Of a stretch of DNA of 64,000 nt, positions 1 through 12,800 are shown in pieces (the stretch's first letter is position 1; each line of letters begins with the position of its first letter). The stretch is from assembly GCF_014839805.1 (NCBI RefSeq), contig NC_051121.1:6555116-6619115 (forward strand), in the 5' to 3' direction. The translations under genes and the position numbers were made by a program. Below the pieces are notes generated by a model. It worked only from the letters and a program-made list of their open reading frames with translations, was not told the origin of the DNA and did no database searches. Origin of the DNA: Manduca sexta (taxonomy: Eukaryota > Arthropoda > Insecta > Lepidoptera > Sphingidae).

Positions 1-777
1 ATTTCGCTTGCGTTGAAGTTCATTCTTGGCATAAAGAGTACTCTAATATACTCATGGGATAATGTACTATTCTATAAGATAATTAATTTTCGGAATCGGA
101 TTCATTTTTCCAGAGATTATTACTATACTAATAAACTTTAACTCTTTATAAGTCGCTTATGTTACGTTTCGGTGTGATAGCCGACCTCCGTGCTGGCTCA
201 ATGTCGACCCCAAGGCCTTCATTAGAGACCAGGTAGCTCTTGCATGATGACGTGTCGTTTCGTGTTCACCTTTATGGCTCTTTGCCAGTGTCTCGTGCAC
301 AAAACACCACGAACAAAAAGCGTACCTAATGTCAAAGGGTGAAAGTCAATTTCTGCCTGTCTGTGTATCTGAAACTTTTGGGTGGATCCCGTTTCGTCGA
401 TATGAATTGCTAGCTTTGTCAGACACGCGAGTGCGTAGGATTTTTTTTTATTTGATTAGGGTATTGTTGTTTTGATATTGTAGAGTTAGCAGTTTGCAAC
501 TTTTTGACAAAATTCAAGGGATTTGGAAGTGTCGTCATGATTGGTAGTAGTTTTAGTATTTTGTAGATGTGCATAATTGTGTCGTGATGTATCTCTTCTA
601 TTTGCTATAAAAAGTAGGTACAGTTTTAAGTTGTAGTTATTGGTTGAATGGTAAAAGCTGGTTACGGTTATGACATCGTGCTACCTTCGGAGATGTGATA
701 GCTAAATAAATTCAGAACTTAAAATTTTCTAAGTGATACCACCCTCTGTGACTACAATTATTATAAATTGTCTAATA

Positions 778-1073
778 GCGGTGTGTGCTCATGGGTGTCT
801 GAACCGAAACCGTTCCATTGCGAACTAGGCTATCGCCGCTTGACTTTTCTAAAAACATGTGTGTATTCTTTGTGAATAACTTAAACGGTGAAAAAAAACA
901 TCATGAGAAAACCTCCATACCTTAAAAGTTCTTTATAAGAATTTTGAGTGTAGTCTACCAAACCGCACTAGGCCAGCGTGGTGGACTAAGGCCTTATCCA
1001 TTTCAATAGTAGAGGAGGCCTGTGCCCAGCAGTTGGACAGTATAAAATACAAGGCTGATATTATTATTTATTA
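778..1073 (+). repeat. tRNA-derived SINE, family B, copy 1
   Basis: It begins GCGGTGTGTGC with a head containing AACTAGGCTATCGCCGC, passes through CATGAGAAAACCTCCATACC and ACTAGGCCAGCGTGGTGGAC, and ends in a TTATTATT-rich tail. Flanked by TCTAATA direct repeats (771-777 and 1074-1080), a likely target-site duplication. In other copies the head has pol III-like boxes. Confidence 0.75.
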
Positions 1074-1543
1074 TCTAATAACGCTAGAAGAACTCTATAT
1101 ATCTTCATAATTTATGTTCAATATTTAGGCTGAGCTAAAAGTATGCACTCTTTTATTTTTAATCCAACAGAAAAAATTCGGCTAATATGTTTACGTCGTA
1201 TGTGGATTAGGTCTGGCGCTGGTTATCTTTAGGTTTTTCGTGTGTTTAATGCCAGTTTTTCGCGTACTATTTGTGATATGCTTGTTGCTGGAAAATCTCA
1301 TCACTGGGGGTTTAAATCCCCGGGGATTTTTGTCGCATAAGTGTACTCTGGTCTTCGTTGTTTTACTAGAAAGGGTTAGTTTCTGTAATCTAATTGGTTA
1401 AGTGCCCAACTTCAGTTCAAGAGAAGGTTATGTTCAAGATATACCTTCTCTTTTTTCAGTCTTTGGAAGTCAAGTGCTACACATATACCTTCCCAAAAGA
1501 TTTCTAGACCAAACCGTTAGAAGCTGTCAGATATACCTTCTAT

Positions 1544-1708
1544 CAGTGGCGAAGAGTCCGTGTAACCTGATTCCTACCGGCTTCCCTTTCAGGTTTATTT
1601 ACGTTTGTCTTTATATTCGTTTTTTTGTTAAATTGGCCGTGATATGTTACCTAAGGCAATTTTTTTTGCATCGGGTTACCTTTTGAAAAATTGCACCCTC
1701 CGCCACTG
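1544..1708. mobile_element. hAT-type MITE, family C, copy 1 (165 bp)
   Basis: Ends CAGTGGCGAAGAG and CCGCCACTG are inverted. The element is flanked on both sides by the 8-bp duplication CCTTCTAT (1536-1543 and 1709-1716). It shares a CCTACCGGCTTCCCTTTC core with the other two copies. The short ends and 8-bp duplication fit hAT. Confidence 0.85.
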
Positions 1709-3552
1709 CCTTCTATACATAAATGTCTCCAGTGTTCGATGATCATACATAGACAATGCTGGTTATGGAGATGATGTCAGTCAGTCCTGATAAAAATCCA
1801 AATCATAATAAAAGCCATAATCACTTTCTTCATAATATCGATAACCCCCTTAGATTCTTCTTTCGCTTTGTCTTTCTTTCTGGTTATCACTTACTATTAG
1901 AAAAGCTTAATTCTGTCTTATCAACTTTCTACTATAGAAACGCGATACATATAGTAATTGTATCTGCACAATGGACGTCTGTGTATAATCAGTTTTGCAC
2001 GCCTTGTAATGAGATGTGAGAGGCATGCGTGACTAATTGACTCCGTTTACGGCGTTGACTCATAGTAAAGTGTAAACGTTACTTTCGATTGAAATGCTGG
2101 CCAAATGCAAAATATGTTGTTATTAAAACAATACGATTTCTGTTCTTGTCATTGATTCATACAAAAATAAAAGTCAGTTTCTTCCTTGTTTGTGTTGAAA
2201 AATGTTGTGAAATACACTCTTTGTTCTTCTAAGGTAGGTTTATTATAGGTATTTCCTAAAGTCTTATACCAATTGGTCATATAATATTAGAATTGGTTCA
2301 AGCATATTTTCCATTTAATAACTTTTTTAACACTGATAGACAACGCGCAGCTGTCACAGTACATCTAGAATCGTGAAATTGTGCACACGAATATCTTATA
2401 CAACGTAATTTCACTAAGAAAATACTTAAAAATTCATCATCTAAATGGTCTGAAAGCAATCGGCCATGTGACTTGTAAACGTAGTAAATATTTAAACTAT
2501 TGTCTAGATCGTTCTACAGTTCCTTACTAATCTATGCGCCCAACATCCACCTACATAATATATTCTCTATAGCATAGCATATTTGATACGACAGCACACA
2601 GATTTGAAATATATTTTACAACTTTTCCATAACACCACAGATGCTTTGAAATATCAACAATTGCGTCATCGTATTTACAAAACTTTCACGAAGTGGAGAT
2701 ATGAGTGAAATAACAATTGTCCTCGCCGATATCGATTTCTATGCGCTATTCTAGGACGTAATAAAGGGCACTTAACGATTCAACAGTTCTGTACTTACGG
2801 CAATTGATCGCTGGCTTGACTTTGTCTGTGGACCTTTTTTTTTCTTCACTAACTTTCTTCGATTTTCCTGGACAGGTTTTGTTTAGTCTCTTCGGCTATA
2901 AAGATTTTTGAGATCACGTATTTAGCTTATTTCTCGTGTTTCGTACTTATTTATCAAGATTTTGTATATTGCTATTATTATATCTATACTAATATTATAA
3001 AGAGCAAAAATTTGTAGGTTTTTAGTGATTAGTGGCTACTGTCTGGAGCTACTCAGCTGATCTCGAAATTACTTTCACTAAATAGCTACATTACTTCTGT
3101 TTGCGGTAGGCTTTATATACCAGGAAAATATTTATCCCAGAGAAACTTTATCATGCGAGCAAAGCCACGGTCAAAAGCTATCACAATATTATGCAGAGAT
3201 AACAGTTTGTCATTTTGAATATCCCATATAACCTCCCATATTACGAATTCTCCCTATTCTAAAAATATTATTCTTTCTCTAATAGAAAGCTATGTATCTT
3301 AAATAATGGTAATCTTTCATCTTGATACACTGCTTTAGATCTATTCTTCAATATCCTGGGGACCTTTTTAGCGAGTAAATCCACGAGTGATAACTAGTTA
3401 ATCAAACCGTCAATGATCACACCAGTTTTAAAATCAATTAGGGACCACCTAATATCGTGTCCATTAGAAATGTAATATATGATTGCGCAATCATTAATCA
3501 GGTAGTTTTTCATAATTCGTAATTGACTGTTTCTTATGTAGTTTTGATAACC

Positions 3553-3998
3553 ATTATAATAATAATAATATAATATCTGCCGTGTATTTTATACAGTCCC
3601 GCTGTTGGGCACGGTCTTCCTCAGTAGTAGTAACTACTGAGAGGGATTAGGCCTTAGTCCACCACGCTGGCCTAGTGCGGGTTGGTAGACTTCACTCAAC
3701 TTCAAAATTCCTATAAAGAACTATTCGCCGTAAGGCACGGCTACCCCAGCATAACCGCTCAGTCACCCCCCACGAAGGCTGGGCGGTAGTAATAAGGGAC
3801 TTTCTCCGCGAAACCAAAAAAAAAAAAAAAAAAAGGTATGCAGGTTTCCTCACGGTGTTTTCCTTCACTGTTAAAGCAAACGATAATTCACAAAGAATAC
3901 ATAATTTTAGAAAAGTTAGAGATGAGTACCCTCGGGATTTGAACCTGCAAACACTTGTCTTGGCAGTCCGTTCCACACACACTAGGCTATCGCCGCTT
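3553..3998 (-). repeat. SINE family B, copy 2, with an inserted poly(A)-tailed segment
   Basis: Inverted relative to copy 1: tail (ATA-rich) at 3553, body GGCCTTAGTCCACCACGCTG, head ending CTAGGCTATCGCCGC at about 3997 with a B-box-like GGATTTGAACC. Flanks TTTTGATAACC (3542-3552) and TTTTGATACC (3999-4008) look like a target duplication. About 105 bp at 3727-3834, ending in a run of 19 A, interrupts the body. Confidence 0.7.
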
Positions 3999-4009
3999 TT
4001 TTGATACCT

Positions 4010-6150
4010 ATTGGTTTCGATTAATATAAATGATGTGCCCTCTTCTCCCTTTGTGTTCATCGCTACCATTCAACTTTAAGTCATAAAAAAGAGAGATGTT
4101 TTTTTAGGTCACCACTCTGTAAACAAAGCATCTACGATATTGTTGACTGCGATATTGTGACTGCAAACTAAACGACAACGACTGGAACACAGGAGACAAG
4201 GGCACGACGTGTATTAATAATGCATGTGGTTCCCGAGATCTCTCACAAAGCGAAGTGGTGTGATGTTTTAATCAACATGGGCGAGATGAAACTGTAAATC
4301 GATTTTATAGAATTAGATATTACTCCTGCTCTTCTTCAGATAGGTCGGTCATGTCGAGTTTCTTCAGTGCATACATTGTAGATGTATTTCTGTATCGGTT
4401 ATTTGTATTTTTAAAAGTATTTATTTATTTTATTTTATTTAAAACTTTTGTACACCAAAAACGTAAAAAAAAAAACAAAAAGAAGACAAATTTGTATACA
4501 GACGGTGGAAAAGAATACATTGGTGGTACAAATGGCGGTCTTATCGCTCGAGGCGATCTCTACCAGACAACCATTGGATGGAGATGATAAAAATAATCGA
4601 AAGGGCAGTTTAGGGCGTACGTAAAAAAGATAAAAAACTATGTATCGAAAGTCTCTGAAACATCCACTTTCATCGTGTGCAAGACAATGAGGTCACCTAA
4701 ATTTATGAGTAAAGCAGGTGACATCGTCAGGAAAATTTAATGGAGGCTTACTTATTGCTATTGTAGTTGATAACGTAAAGTCTAGTCTAGCGAAACGTCA
4801 CATCGTTGTTGTTATGCATTATTTCTTACATAGAATAAAAGTATTATTTGTAGAATATATATTATATTTGTGTGTGTAAAACTTATTGAAAAGGGAGATA
4901 TGGTTAAATCTGCTACTTTGATTAATGAATATTAAATTTTCATTTATACAGTAAAAAACGAATGGAGTTTTCGTTTTTTATGAGTACACGCATGCCATAA
5001 ATGTAGGCACGCGTGAAGACACGACAGTTTGTCCCATGAATGAGAGTGTCACTTTATCAATATTATAGAACTAATATGACAAATTGCATAAAAAAATAAA
5101 CAGATAATGCAAGGCATACCAGACTTCGTAGAAAAAAAAGTAAAAGTATTTTAATGAATTCATAGACATAGCATGTTATTAGCGGCTATCATTTATTCAG
5201 TGAACGTTTTACACTATGTAGGTAGTAATAATAAAAGGGTTCGTCTAGACGGGGACCTCTGCGTGCCCTCTAATCATGTGAGCGTGATTAAAATAACGTA
5301 AAGTTTAAAGGTACGTAATTTTGACTCAAGTTATGGATAAGAATGATAGGTAGCGTAGAAGTTAAAATTATTTTTGTTAGACATCGAGACTCGACGTATT
5401 GCTTTCGTGCCAATAAACTCGTGTTCCCGGATTCGGTTCCCCGCTACATTATTGCAACGTATTTTGTCGGTTGAATATTGAAATTTAATTTATCATGGCC
5501 AGTTAGAGTTTTGAAATCACCGAATGTTTAGGATTGCACAGTAATGGCAACAGATGGCTATCTCGTCCTTCTTATGAGGTCGTTGTGCTTGAAATGTCCA
5601 GAAGTAAGATATTATCGAATCTGGGTATTTATTTAAGAATATATAAAAAGAACTTAACGTCTATCTACACTAGTGTTATAAAATGAGTTTGTGGATCCGT
5701 AGGGGCTAATCTCTGGAACAACTGAACTGATTTTGATTTTTATTTTTCACTAATAGGAAGCTATGTATCTTTTGAATGCTATAGGCTATTAATCCGAAGA
5801 AAACTTTTACGCAGTCAGAGCTGCGGGCAAAAGTTAGTCTTAAATAACATTATGAGTCACATACACGTGTGAGATGCTTTAAAATAACTTGAATGCGTTT
5901 CAAACGACCGAATGTTGTACTTGGCCTTCAAGTGTCGTATACCTAAACATATTTAGGTACAACTAAAACAGACTCTGTCTAGTCTGAGGACTCATAGTTA
6001 TGGCAAGATTTATTAATAATTTTATTATATATTTAGCTTATTATGTAGGTCGATCACCTTAACGCCAACGATACATTAAAATGTAAATCTAATGAAATTT
6101 ATAATAACGTACATTTTTCAAGGGAATCTCTTTTGTTTCTATTTTTTTCT
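4010..6150. repeat. Decayed retroposon tails near 5660-5850
   Basis: The segment about 5665-5850 (CTGGAACAACTGAACTGATT, then GCTATAGGCTATTAATCCG) is of the kind that ends many lepidopteran non-LTR or Helitron copies. No other structure stands out between 4010 and 5660. Confidence 0.35.
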
Positions 6151-6349
6151 TTATAAATAGCGAGCTCATCCGCTGTGGCTTTACGCCAGCACTCAGCCAG
6201 TACGTTGTTTACCTTTGCCGGGTAACCTCGCGTGGGAAACAACGCGGCGCGTGATTTTTCACATCTGTCATTCTAGCCAATAGACTTTCATTTGTAATGT
6301 CTTCGGAAAATGGCACCAAAGGTCGTCGTATTTTGGGACCCAAAGTTTT
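6151..6349 (+). promoter_or_regulatory. Possible Ubr1 promoter / untranslated first exon
   Basis: A TATA-like TTATAAATAG at 6151-6160 is followed by a locally GC-richer stretch. An ATG at 6297 opens an 18-codon frame (MSSENGTKGRRILGPKVL) whose end overlaps a good splice donor, TTTT|GTGAGT at 6349/6350. It could be a first exon with a short upstream frame. As a coding exon its phase (2) does not fit Ubr1 exon 2 (needs 1). Inference only. Confidence 0.3.
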
Positions 6350-6672
6350 GTGAGTGCATTGTGTTCGTGCGGAATTGTCTGACGTCCAGTCCATCAGCTG
6401 AAGGAAGTCGGGGTGTCATGCCAGACGCCAATTAGATGCGCGTGCATAGTTGTTTGATTGATACGCGCGACTTTTATGCCAAAGGACGCGTTCGGGAGTG
6501 TTACTGTGTCCGAAATTTTTTGTCTATGATAGTGTTAATAGAGGTCAATTCGTATAATCTGTTGCGTATTTTTCAAAGCAAATTACCGTGATTAAACTAT
6601 TTTAAACGGTGTCAACTATTTACATATTTGAAGGCTATGACATATGTCGAACTGTGTGGATGAAGTGTAACG

Positions 6673-6847
6673 ATGAGTGAAGAGCCGATGCCCGACAGGT
6701 TCACGTTGCCAGCGCGGGCTGACGCGGTGGTGGAGCTGTGGCGGTCCAAGATGGCGGATGGGGTGCTCTCGCCGGCGCACTTCCAGGACCACTGGCGCGT
6801 CACCGTGCCCAGGATATACTCGCCGCAGCCGAACAGGACTTGCCTAG
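6673..6847 (+). CDS. Ubr1: Ubr1 coding exon 1
   Basis: Residues 1-58 plus one base. It opens MSEEPMPDRF and ends NRTCL before a strong donor (CTAG|GTGAGT). GC-rich against AT-rich flanks. The N-terminal helical segment (ELWRSKMADG, then HWRVTVPRIY) matches the UBR1 N-terminus in character. Confidence 0.88.
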
Positions 6848-9800
6848 GTGAGTCTTCTAAATTACGAGATAGCTTGTGGACGCTTAAACTTGTGGTTTCA
6901 AAAGAACTTGTACTTGGCATAAGTCGGCAACACACGACATGCTTGCTTCAAGTGTCCAGTTTCAACAGGCCGGCATAATTGTGTCGACTGCCGAGGGGTA
7001 CTCATCTCTAGTCAGTCGACATTCTATTGGACCCTACTCTGTTTACCATCAGGTGCAGTCGGGCCGTTTTCTCGTGCTCATATAAAAAAAATACTGATGC
7101 CGAAGTAGTTGACAGACATTAAAGTAAGTACGCGTATTTGTGGTTCGATGATATTTTATATATATAAAAATTATATTGTATGTGATCCACTTTGCACATC
7201 TGTTTAAATTTATTCTGACAAATCGTATCCGTACATTTGATACACCTAAATACATTATTAGTAGACCTTTCAATTTATTCAATGATATACAAATTTAATT
7301 GTACCTATGACAAATTTATGTTTGATGAAAACAATTTAAAATAAATGTATTTTAGACTTTACCGATTTCGCAGTCACAAGGGGGAATCGAACACTTTTTA
7401 TAAGTTATTTTATTCTATTCCACGCAAAAACTTCTAGGCAATCAACAAGGACATTAAAAAACGTTGTGACCACCAACATAATTGTTGCTATGCTCATGAA
7501 ATAAATAAAATGTTTTATAAATATCACAGAATTTTTTGCTTTTTTTATGAGTATGTCATTATTAAGTCGGCTATTAAAATAAACAAAAAATATTCGTCTC
7601 ATTTGCACTTAAAATATCATGAAGCTATCTTCAGTTAAAACAATACCAAAAATCAACGTTAGTTGTCCTTCTAATTTATCCGTCCGTTTCTCTATTCACT
7701 ACGTTTGCCCCAAAGGGTTGTGTTGTGAAGTTTTTTTTTTAAACCGCACTTGACCCAGCCTTTGCAAATGTCAAGGCTACGAGTCTCACAAACCTAGCGC
7801 TTTTGAGATAGATGCCGCCACTTGGCATTTCGCTTGAGGGCCTCTGACACGGTTTTGAAGGAAAATATAAATACACTACGGCGAAGAAAATGTACTTATA
7901 TGAAACGATACGAAAATAATGTATTTTATTTATACGTAAAAAGGAAAATAGGGAACGGTTAGTCAGTATTTGAATTACTAGTAATTAAAGTTGATATACA
8001 ATTATATTTTTGGTATTTGTATTTCGATTATTTCGTAAATTTTAATTTGTATTTAGTATTTTAAAAAGTGATGGCTTCGAAATACAATTTAACATAAATA
8101 CATTTAGCATTTTTATTAATAGGTGTGTTCTACAGAAGATGCTTCATTCCCCAAGAAGAGGCTGTATGACTGATAGTACATTTTAAAAACTAGTTTTCAT
8201 GAATGGAAAATCTTCTATTACTGACTAATGGGTTGGATTGAATTAGTTGTTTTCTATTCACATTACCTAACACCTGATAATTCACATACCTACACGACTT
8301 AAAAATATTCTGTATGTCATATTTTAAATACATGCGGGCTAGTATTTTGTAATGTATTTAAATTATAGCAGAGCATCCATATTACCCATTTCTCATCGGG
8401 GTGTTATACCAAATAATATAGATACATTCGTATAGATCAAATTTTGCAGCAGGTCGTAAGAGAAGGACGAAACATAATGTATTTTATTGTTATTCTATCT
8501 TTAGCGTTCATTGTTTTTCTCCAACTAATATTGTTTTTATATATTTGTTTGTTGCTTATCTGTAGTTGGCGATTTAAATTAGGTACTATCTGCAAAACAA
8601 ATATTTATTGTGCCTATAAATATAAAAACACGAATTTAAAAAAAGTTTATATTGCTTGTGTGTAAAGTTTAATGATTTTTTGGATTGAAGTGGTTTTTAA
8701 AAATATCATTGTAATCCTATTTATCTTTTTGGAGTTCCCCTCTACATCTTCGAAGTTCAAGGTCCTATACATATTAAATTAAAATGGGACAATTCCGAAG
8801 ATGTACGAAATCGAACTTAAAAAGAATCGTTGAAATCGAGCTAAGAGGGTAAAAAATTGTCGCTGAACATGAAAAAAAATTACAACGAATCGATAAAACT
8901 TCGCTTTTTGCAGTTTGGAGTCTATTTAAAAAGTAGCTAAATTATTCACTTTTGAATTACAAAGCGCATCTGCACGGTGAAAACATTTGTTCGAGATGAT
9001 GTTGTCTAATGCTGGGATGTTTTAAACCAGGTATTTTTCTTTGTTTTAATTATCGCACTTGACTCGACCCGTGCTTGCAAAGGTCAACGCCATGATTATT
9101 TCAAACAACAAACCAAAGATGACGTTATCTTCATAATTATCGGTAGAGGTGAGATCTTATAGTTTGTAAACAATTAAACCTCTTTAACGAAATTTAAATT
9201 GTAAGAATCCGATCTGATTTTAAAAAATAATTATGATAATATCTAATACTATTGTAGAAAATGTGCAAAAAAAATCACATCACATTGTTGTAGAAAACGT
9301 ATTTCGAATTCCACACGCGTTTGACAAGGATGAGATAAACAAAAATATACTGCTTTCAAAATTAGAATACGAACTTCAATAACCTCTGACTGTCGACTGT
9401 CATTTGAAAAGTATCGTTCGCAAAGAAAATTATTTTGCTCAAATAACCTTTTTCCGTTAATTTTCATAAACATTTAATTTTTTGTTGAAATAGATTAAAT
9501 ACATAATTGTTTTCTTAGTTAATCTATACATAATAATTATAGGGTTCGGATATAAAAATTCCGTTTTGCGCACACATAATTCACAATATATAATAGAAAC
9601 AGAGAGATACAATAAAAAATAATACTAGCTAAATTAGAATGTTGAACTTGTCTGTGATGACTGATGACAATGCCGATGATGAGTTATCATTGATATCTCC
9701 CCTGAGAATTAACAGAAATGAGAATGATATGGAAGTGTTCGGGCTCAGTACTTAAACAATACAAATCAAAACTATTGTTTTAATCTGTTTATTTATTGAT

Positions 9801-12800
9801 TTAATTTTTTTTAAATAGTCTGTTTTGCATACTCTACCTAATCAATTGGCTGGTCGCAAAAATGTAATATGGCGGAAATTCAAAGCTATTCTTATCGCGA
9901 ATGCACTAAAAATGTTTATAGCCGTACAAAAACAAAGTTAGGTACTAGACTAAAGGAATTTTAATTTTTTCATAGCCGGTAACAAAGATAACAAGCTACT
10001 GTTACGTAACAGTGTACGAATATGTAGTTTAGTGCAAATTAAGACAATTTTTTGTTGAGAAATTTTAGCTTCGTAATGTGTTGTGGGAAATGTTTTGCAC
10101 TGTAATGTCTTGTCTGAAAAATTCAGTTTGGTCTCAAAAATATTATCATGAAATATAATTATGACAATAAAAATAACATTATTCATATAAAAATACTCTA
10201 TAAAATCAGTACCAAGCATCAATAGTCCCCCCAAGATTAATAATTTTACATATAAAACTAAGTCACCCACCGCGTGTCTGAATGCAATAAACTCAAACTA
10301 TCGAACGGATTTAGATGAAATTTTGTATGAAGATCATTTGAGACCCTGGGAAGGACATAGGCTACTTTTTATCCCGTGAAATTATAAAACAAGACCTTTA
10401 TCACAGAAAACTTTCGGCTAGTGTATAGTAAATTATTGTAAAATACAACTGACTATTCTTACACTGCTTTTTCACCGACTTCAAAAAAGAGATTATCAAT
10501 TTGACGTGTATTGTCTATTACATACTACCAGTACATATCTGTTATGATAAATTATTTTTTGCTTGTTAGTGGTTTTGAAGGAGTTTAATTGTTTGTTAAG
10601 AAGTTTTTTTAGACTGCACACGAAAATTACCCTCCTTTATAAGCACAAACGGGTAAATATATCCTTAAGCAACAACCAACTTAATTGTTAATATCTAAAC
10701 AAACCTCACGTCATTCTCATGATGCTGTGTACGTGAATCGCGCTAATTGGATGATGTCATTGTAGGTAAATAGTATTTGGAACACAACTTGTTTAATAAA
10801 CTAGTTTATTTTTTATATAAAGAAAAAACAATTATCGCACACAAGTTACGTGTAGATTAAGAGTAGTTTGGCGCGATGATGATGATGACGATGAATACGT
10901 ACCTTCACCCCTCTGTATGTAACCTCTGAGAAATGTCACTTGTAATTTTGAACTATACTTAAGGTGACCATGTTTCATGTTACGACCAGGACTTCTCGTT
11001 CTCGACGTCCCCAGGACTGCCAATTGTCCCGTTTACAAAGAAAGAATTTTTTTTAGCAATTATGAATTTATTTCAGTTTCTGTAGTTCATCAAACGTTTC
11101 ATATGAAAAGTAATTTGGTTGATTTCCTTTTCTTTAGTACCGGTTCATTCCATTGACTGGTTTTAATTTAAAAAAATATTATATTACCAATGCTCGCAAT
11201 TAGTGATAATTATCATAGAAGTAACATCCACATCAGCGGTCTAATTCATTATTGATGGTTTCATTCCACTTCTGTTCAGACTGGTCGTTCGACGAGGAGC
11301 TGGCGACGAAGCTACTGATTCAGCCATTGGAGCAGTTCATATGGGGCACCACGGAGGGTTCGCAGCCCGCGCCGCCGCGCCGCTCCACGCTCTGCGGCCG
11401 CGTCTTCAAGCAGGGCGAGCCGGCGTACAGCTGCAGGGAATGTGGTACGTAATCTTTAAATATCACAAATACATTACGACGGTCCCTACGTAAAGTATCG
11501 AATCTGCAAAATAGCGTTTTGTAGATACTTTACGTAGGGAGCGTCGAATATACATCGCTTGTTTAGTGTTATATTCCACAGCGATAAGCACTTCGATCCT
11601 TATTGTCTTAAATAAATGCAGTTCATTTTAATAAGGACCGTTTAAATATCGACGGACCCTACGCAAAGTATCGAATCTGCAAAATGAAATTTTGCACTTT
11701 CGATACTTTACGTAGGGACCGTCGATTAGGTAATGTATATTTCCCTTACTTCAATTGGCATACGTATCAATTGACGCACTTTCCAGCTACTAATATCGTA
11801 TAATGTATATTTTCGTATTGCTATTTATCGTAAAATACGACCATGTAAAAATATACATTATAGCTGTCGTGTGTGGTCACCTGAAGATTTCCATGGGTAA
11901 ATCAATTGGAATACGTTGTGCTATAATAAGCTGCTGTGTGTGGTGCGCGTTACGGCCCGTTTCGATCAATGATCCCAATATTAATCTTCAATCTGATCCC
12001 GATAAATAAAACTTTGTTCTGATTGATCTATATTCGGGACCGATATTGCCTTCTCGGTATTTATATGCTATAATATCGCTGGGTCACTATTACAAGGTCC
12101 TATGTTAATTATTTCTATGTTACCTCTTATTTATCTTTCGGAATTATTGTTTTCAATTTGTGAGGAAAATATAACACATCTTTTTAATAATGATCTGACG
12201 AAATTAAAGGGCACGAGCTTAAGCAATATTTTTCTTTTACTGTCAATCACGAACAATTTATGCGTATAATGATTCCTTTGTATCTACGCGACTGTTAGAC
12301 ATTGAAATAATAAACTATAACTGAAAATATATTTGTCTGACGTGGGAAATGAACTCACGGATAACGACTCGGTAAAGGAAAAATATCAGAAACCGATTTA
12401 TTAATTAAAACATTTATTAAATATATTTATCATTATGGTATGCAAAGTATCAAAACACCTGCATAAATTAAATCGTTTACGTCATATTCCCTGAACTCGA
12501 GTATGCAAATAATAACGATATACTATAATATTTGTGTTTCAGAGTACACAAACTGTATATTATATTTGCAGGTGTTTTGAACTTGTGCATATTTACTTCT
12601 AGCAACAGTACCAACCATTACTAACAAGGAATACCCGGTCAACATTGGCGTTTATTCTATGGACACGAACGTCCATATAAACTATTGTTCAAAATCTGAA
12701 ATTAGAACTAAAGTTCGCTACAGCGCTTAAATATTAATCGTCGTCTAACCAAAAGTTTTGTACATGCAGTGCAAATGCGCTTTATATAGAGTATAAGTAA

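Larger units (their letters stand above)
1..6150. other. Upstream intergenic DNA, no gene seen
   Basis: AT-rich DNA with no exon-like conserved peptide. Holds a SINE at 778-1073, a hAT MITE at 1544-1708, a split SINE at 3553-3998 and decayed retroposon tails near 2988-3175 and 5660-5850. The short open frames here look random or lie inside repeats. Confidence 0.6.

Noticed and set aside
1402..1686. 94-codon open frame
   Set aside because: Runs through the hAT MITE at 1544-1708; no coding features.
3692..4069. 125-codon open frame on the - strand
   Set aside because: Lies in the SINE and its poly(A) insert; the protein contains a Phe run from the A-run.
6297..6349. Alternative coding first exon of Ubr1
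   Set aside because: Phase 2 at its donor cannot join to exon 2, which needs phase 1; kept only as a possible untranslated exon.
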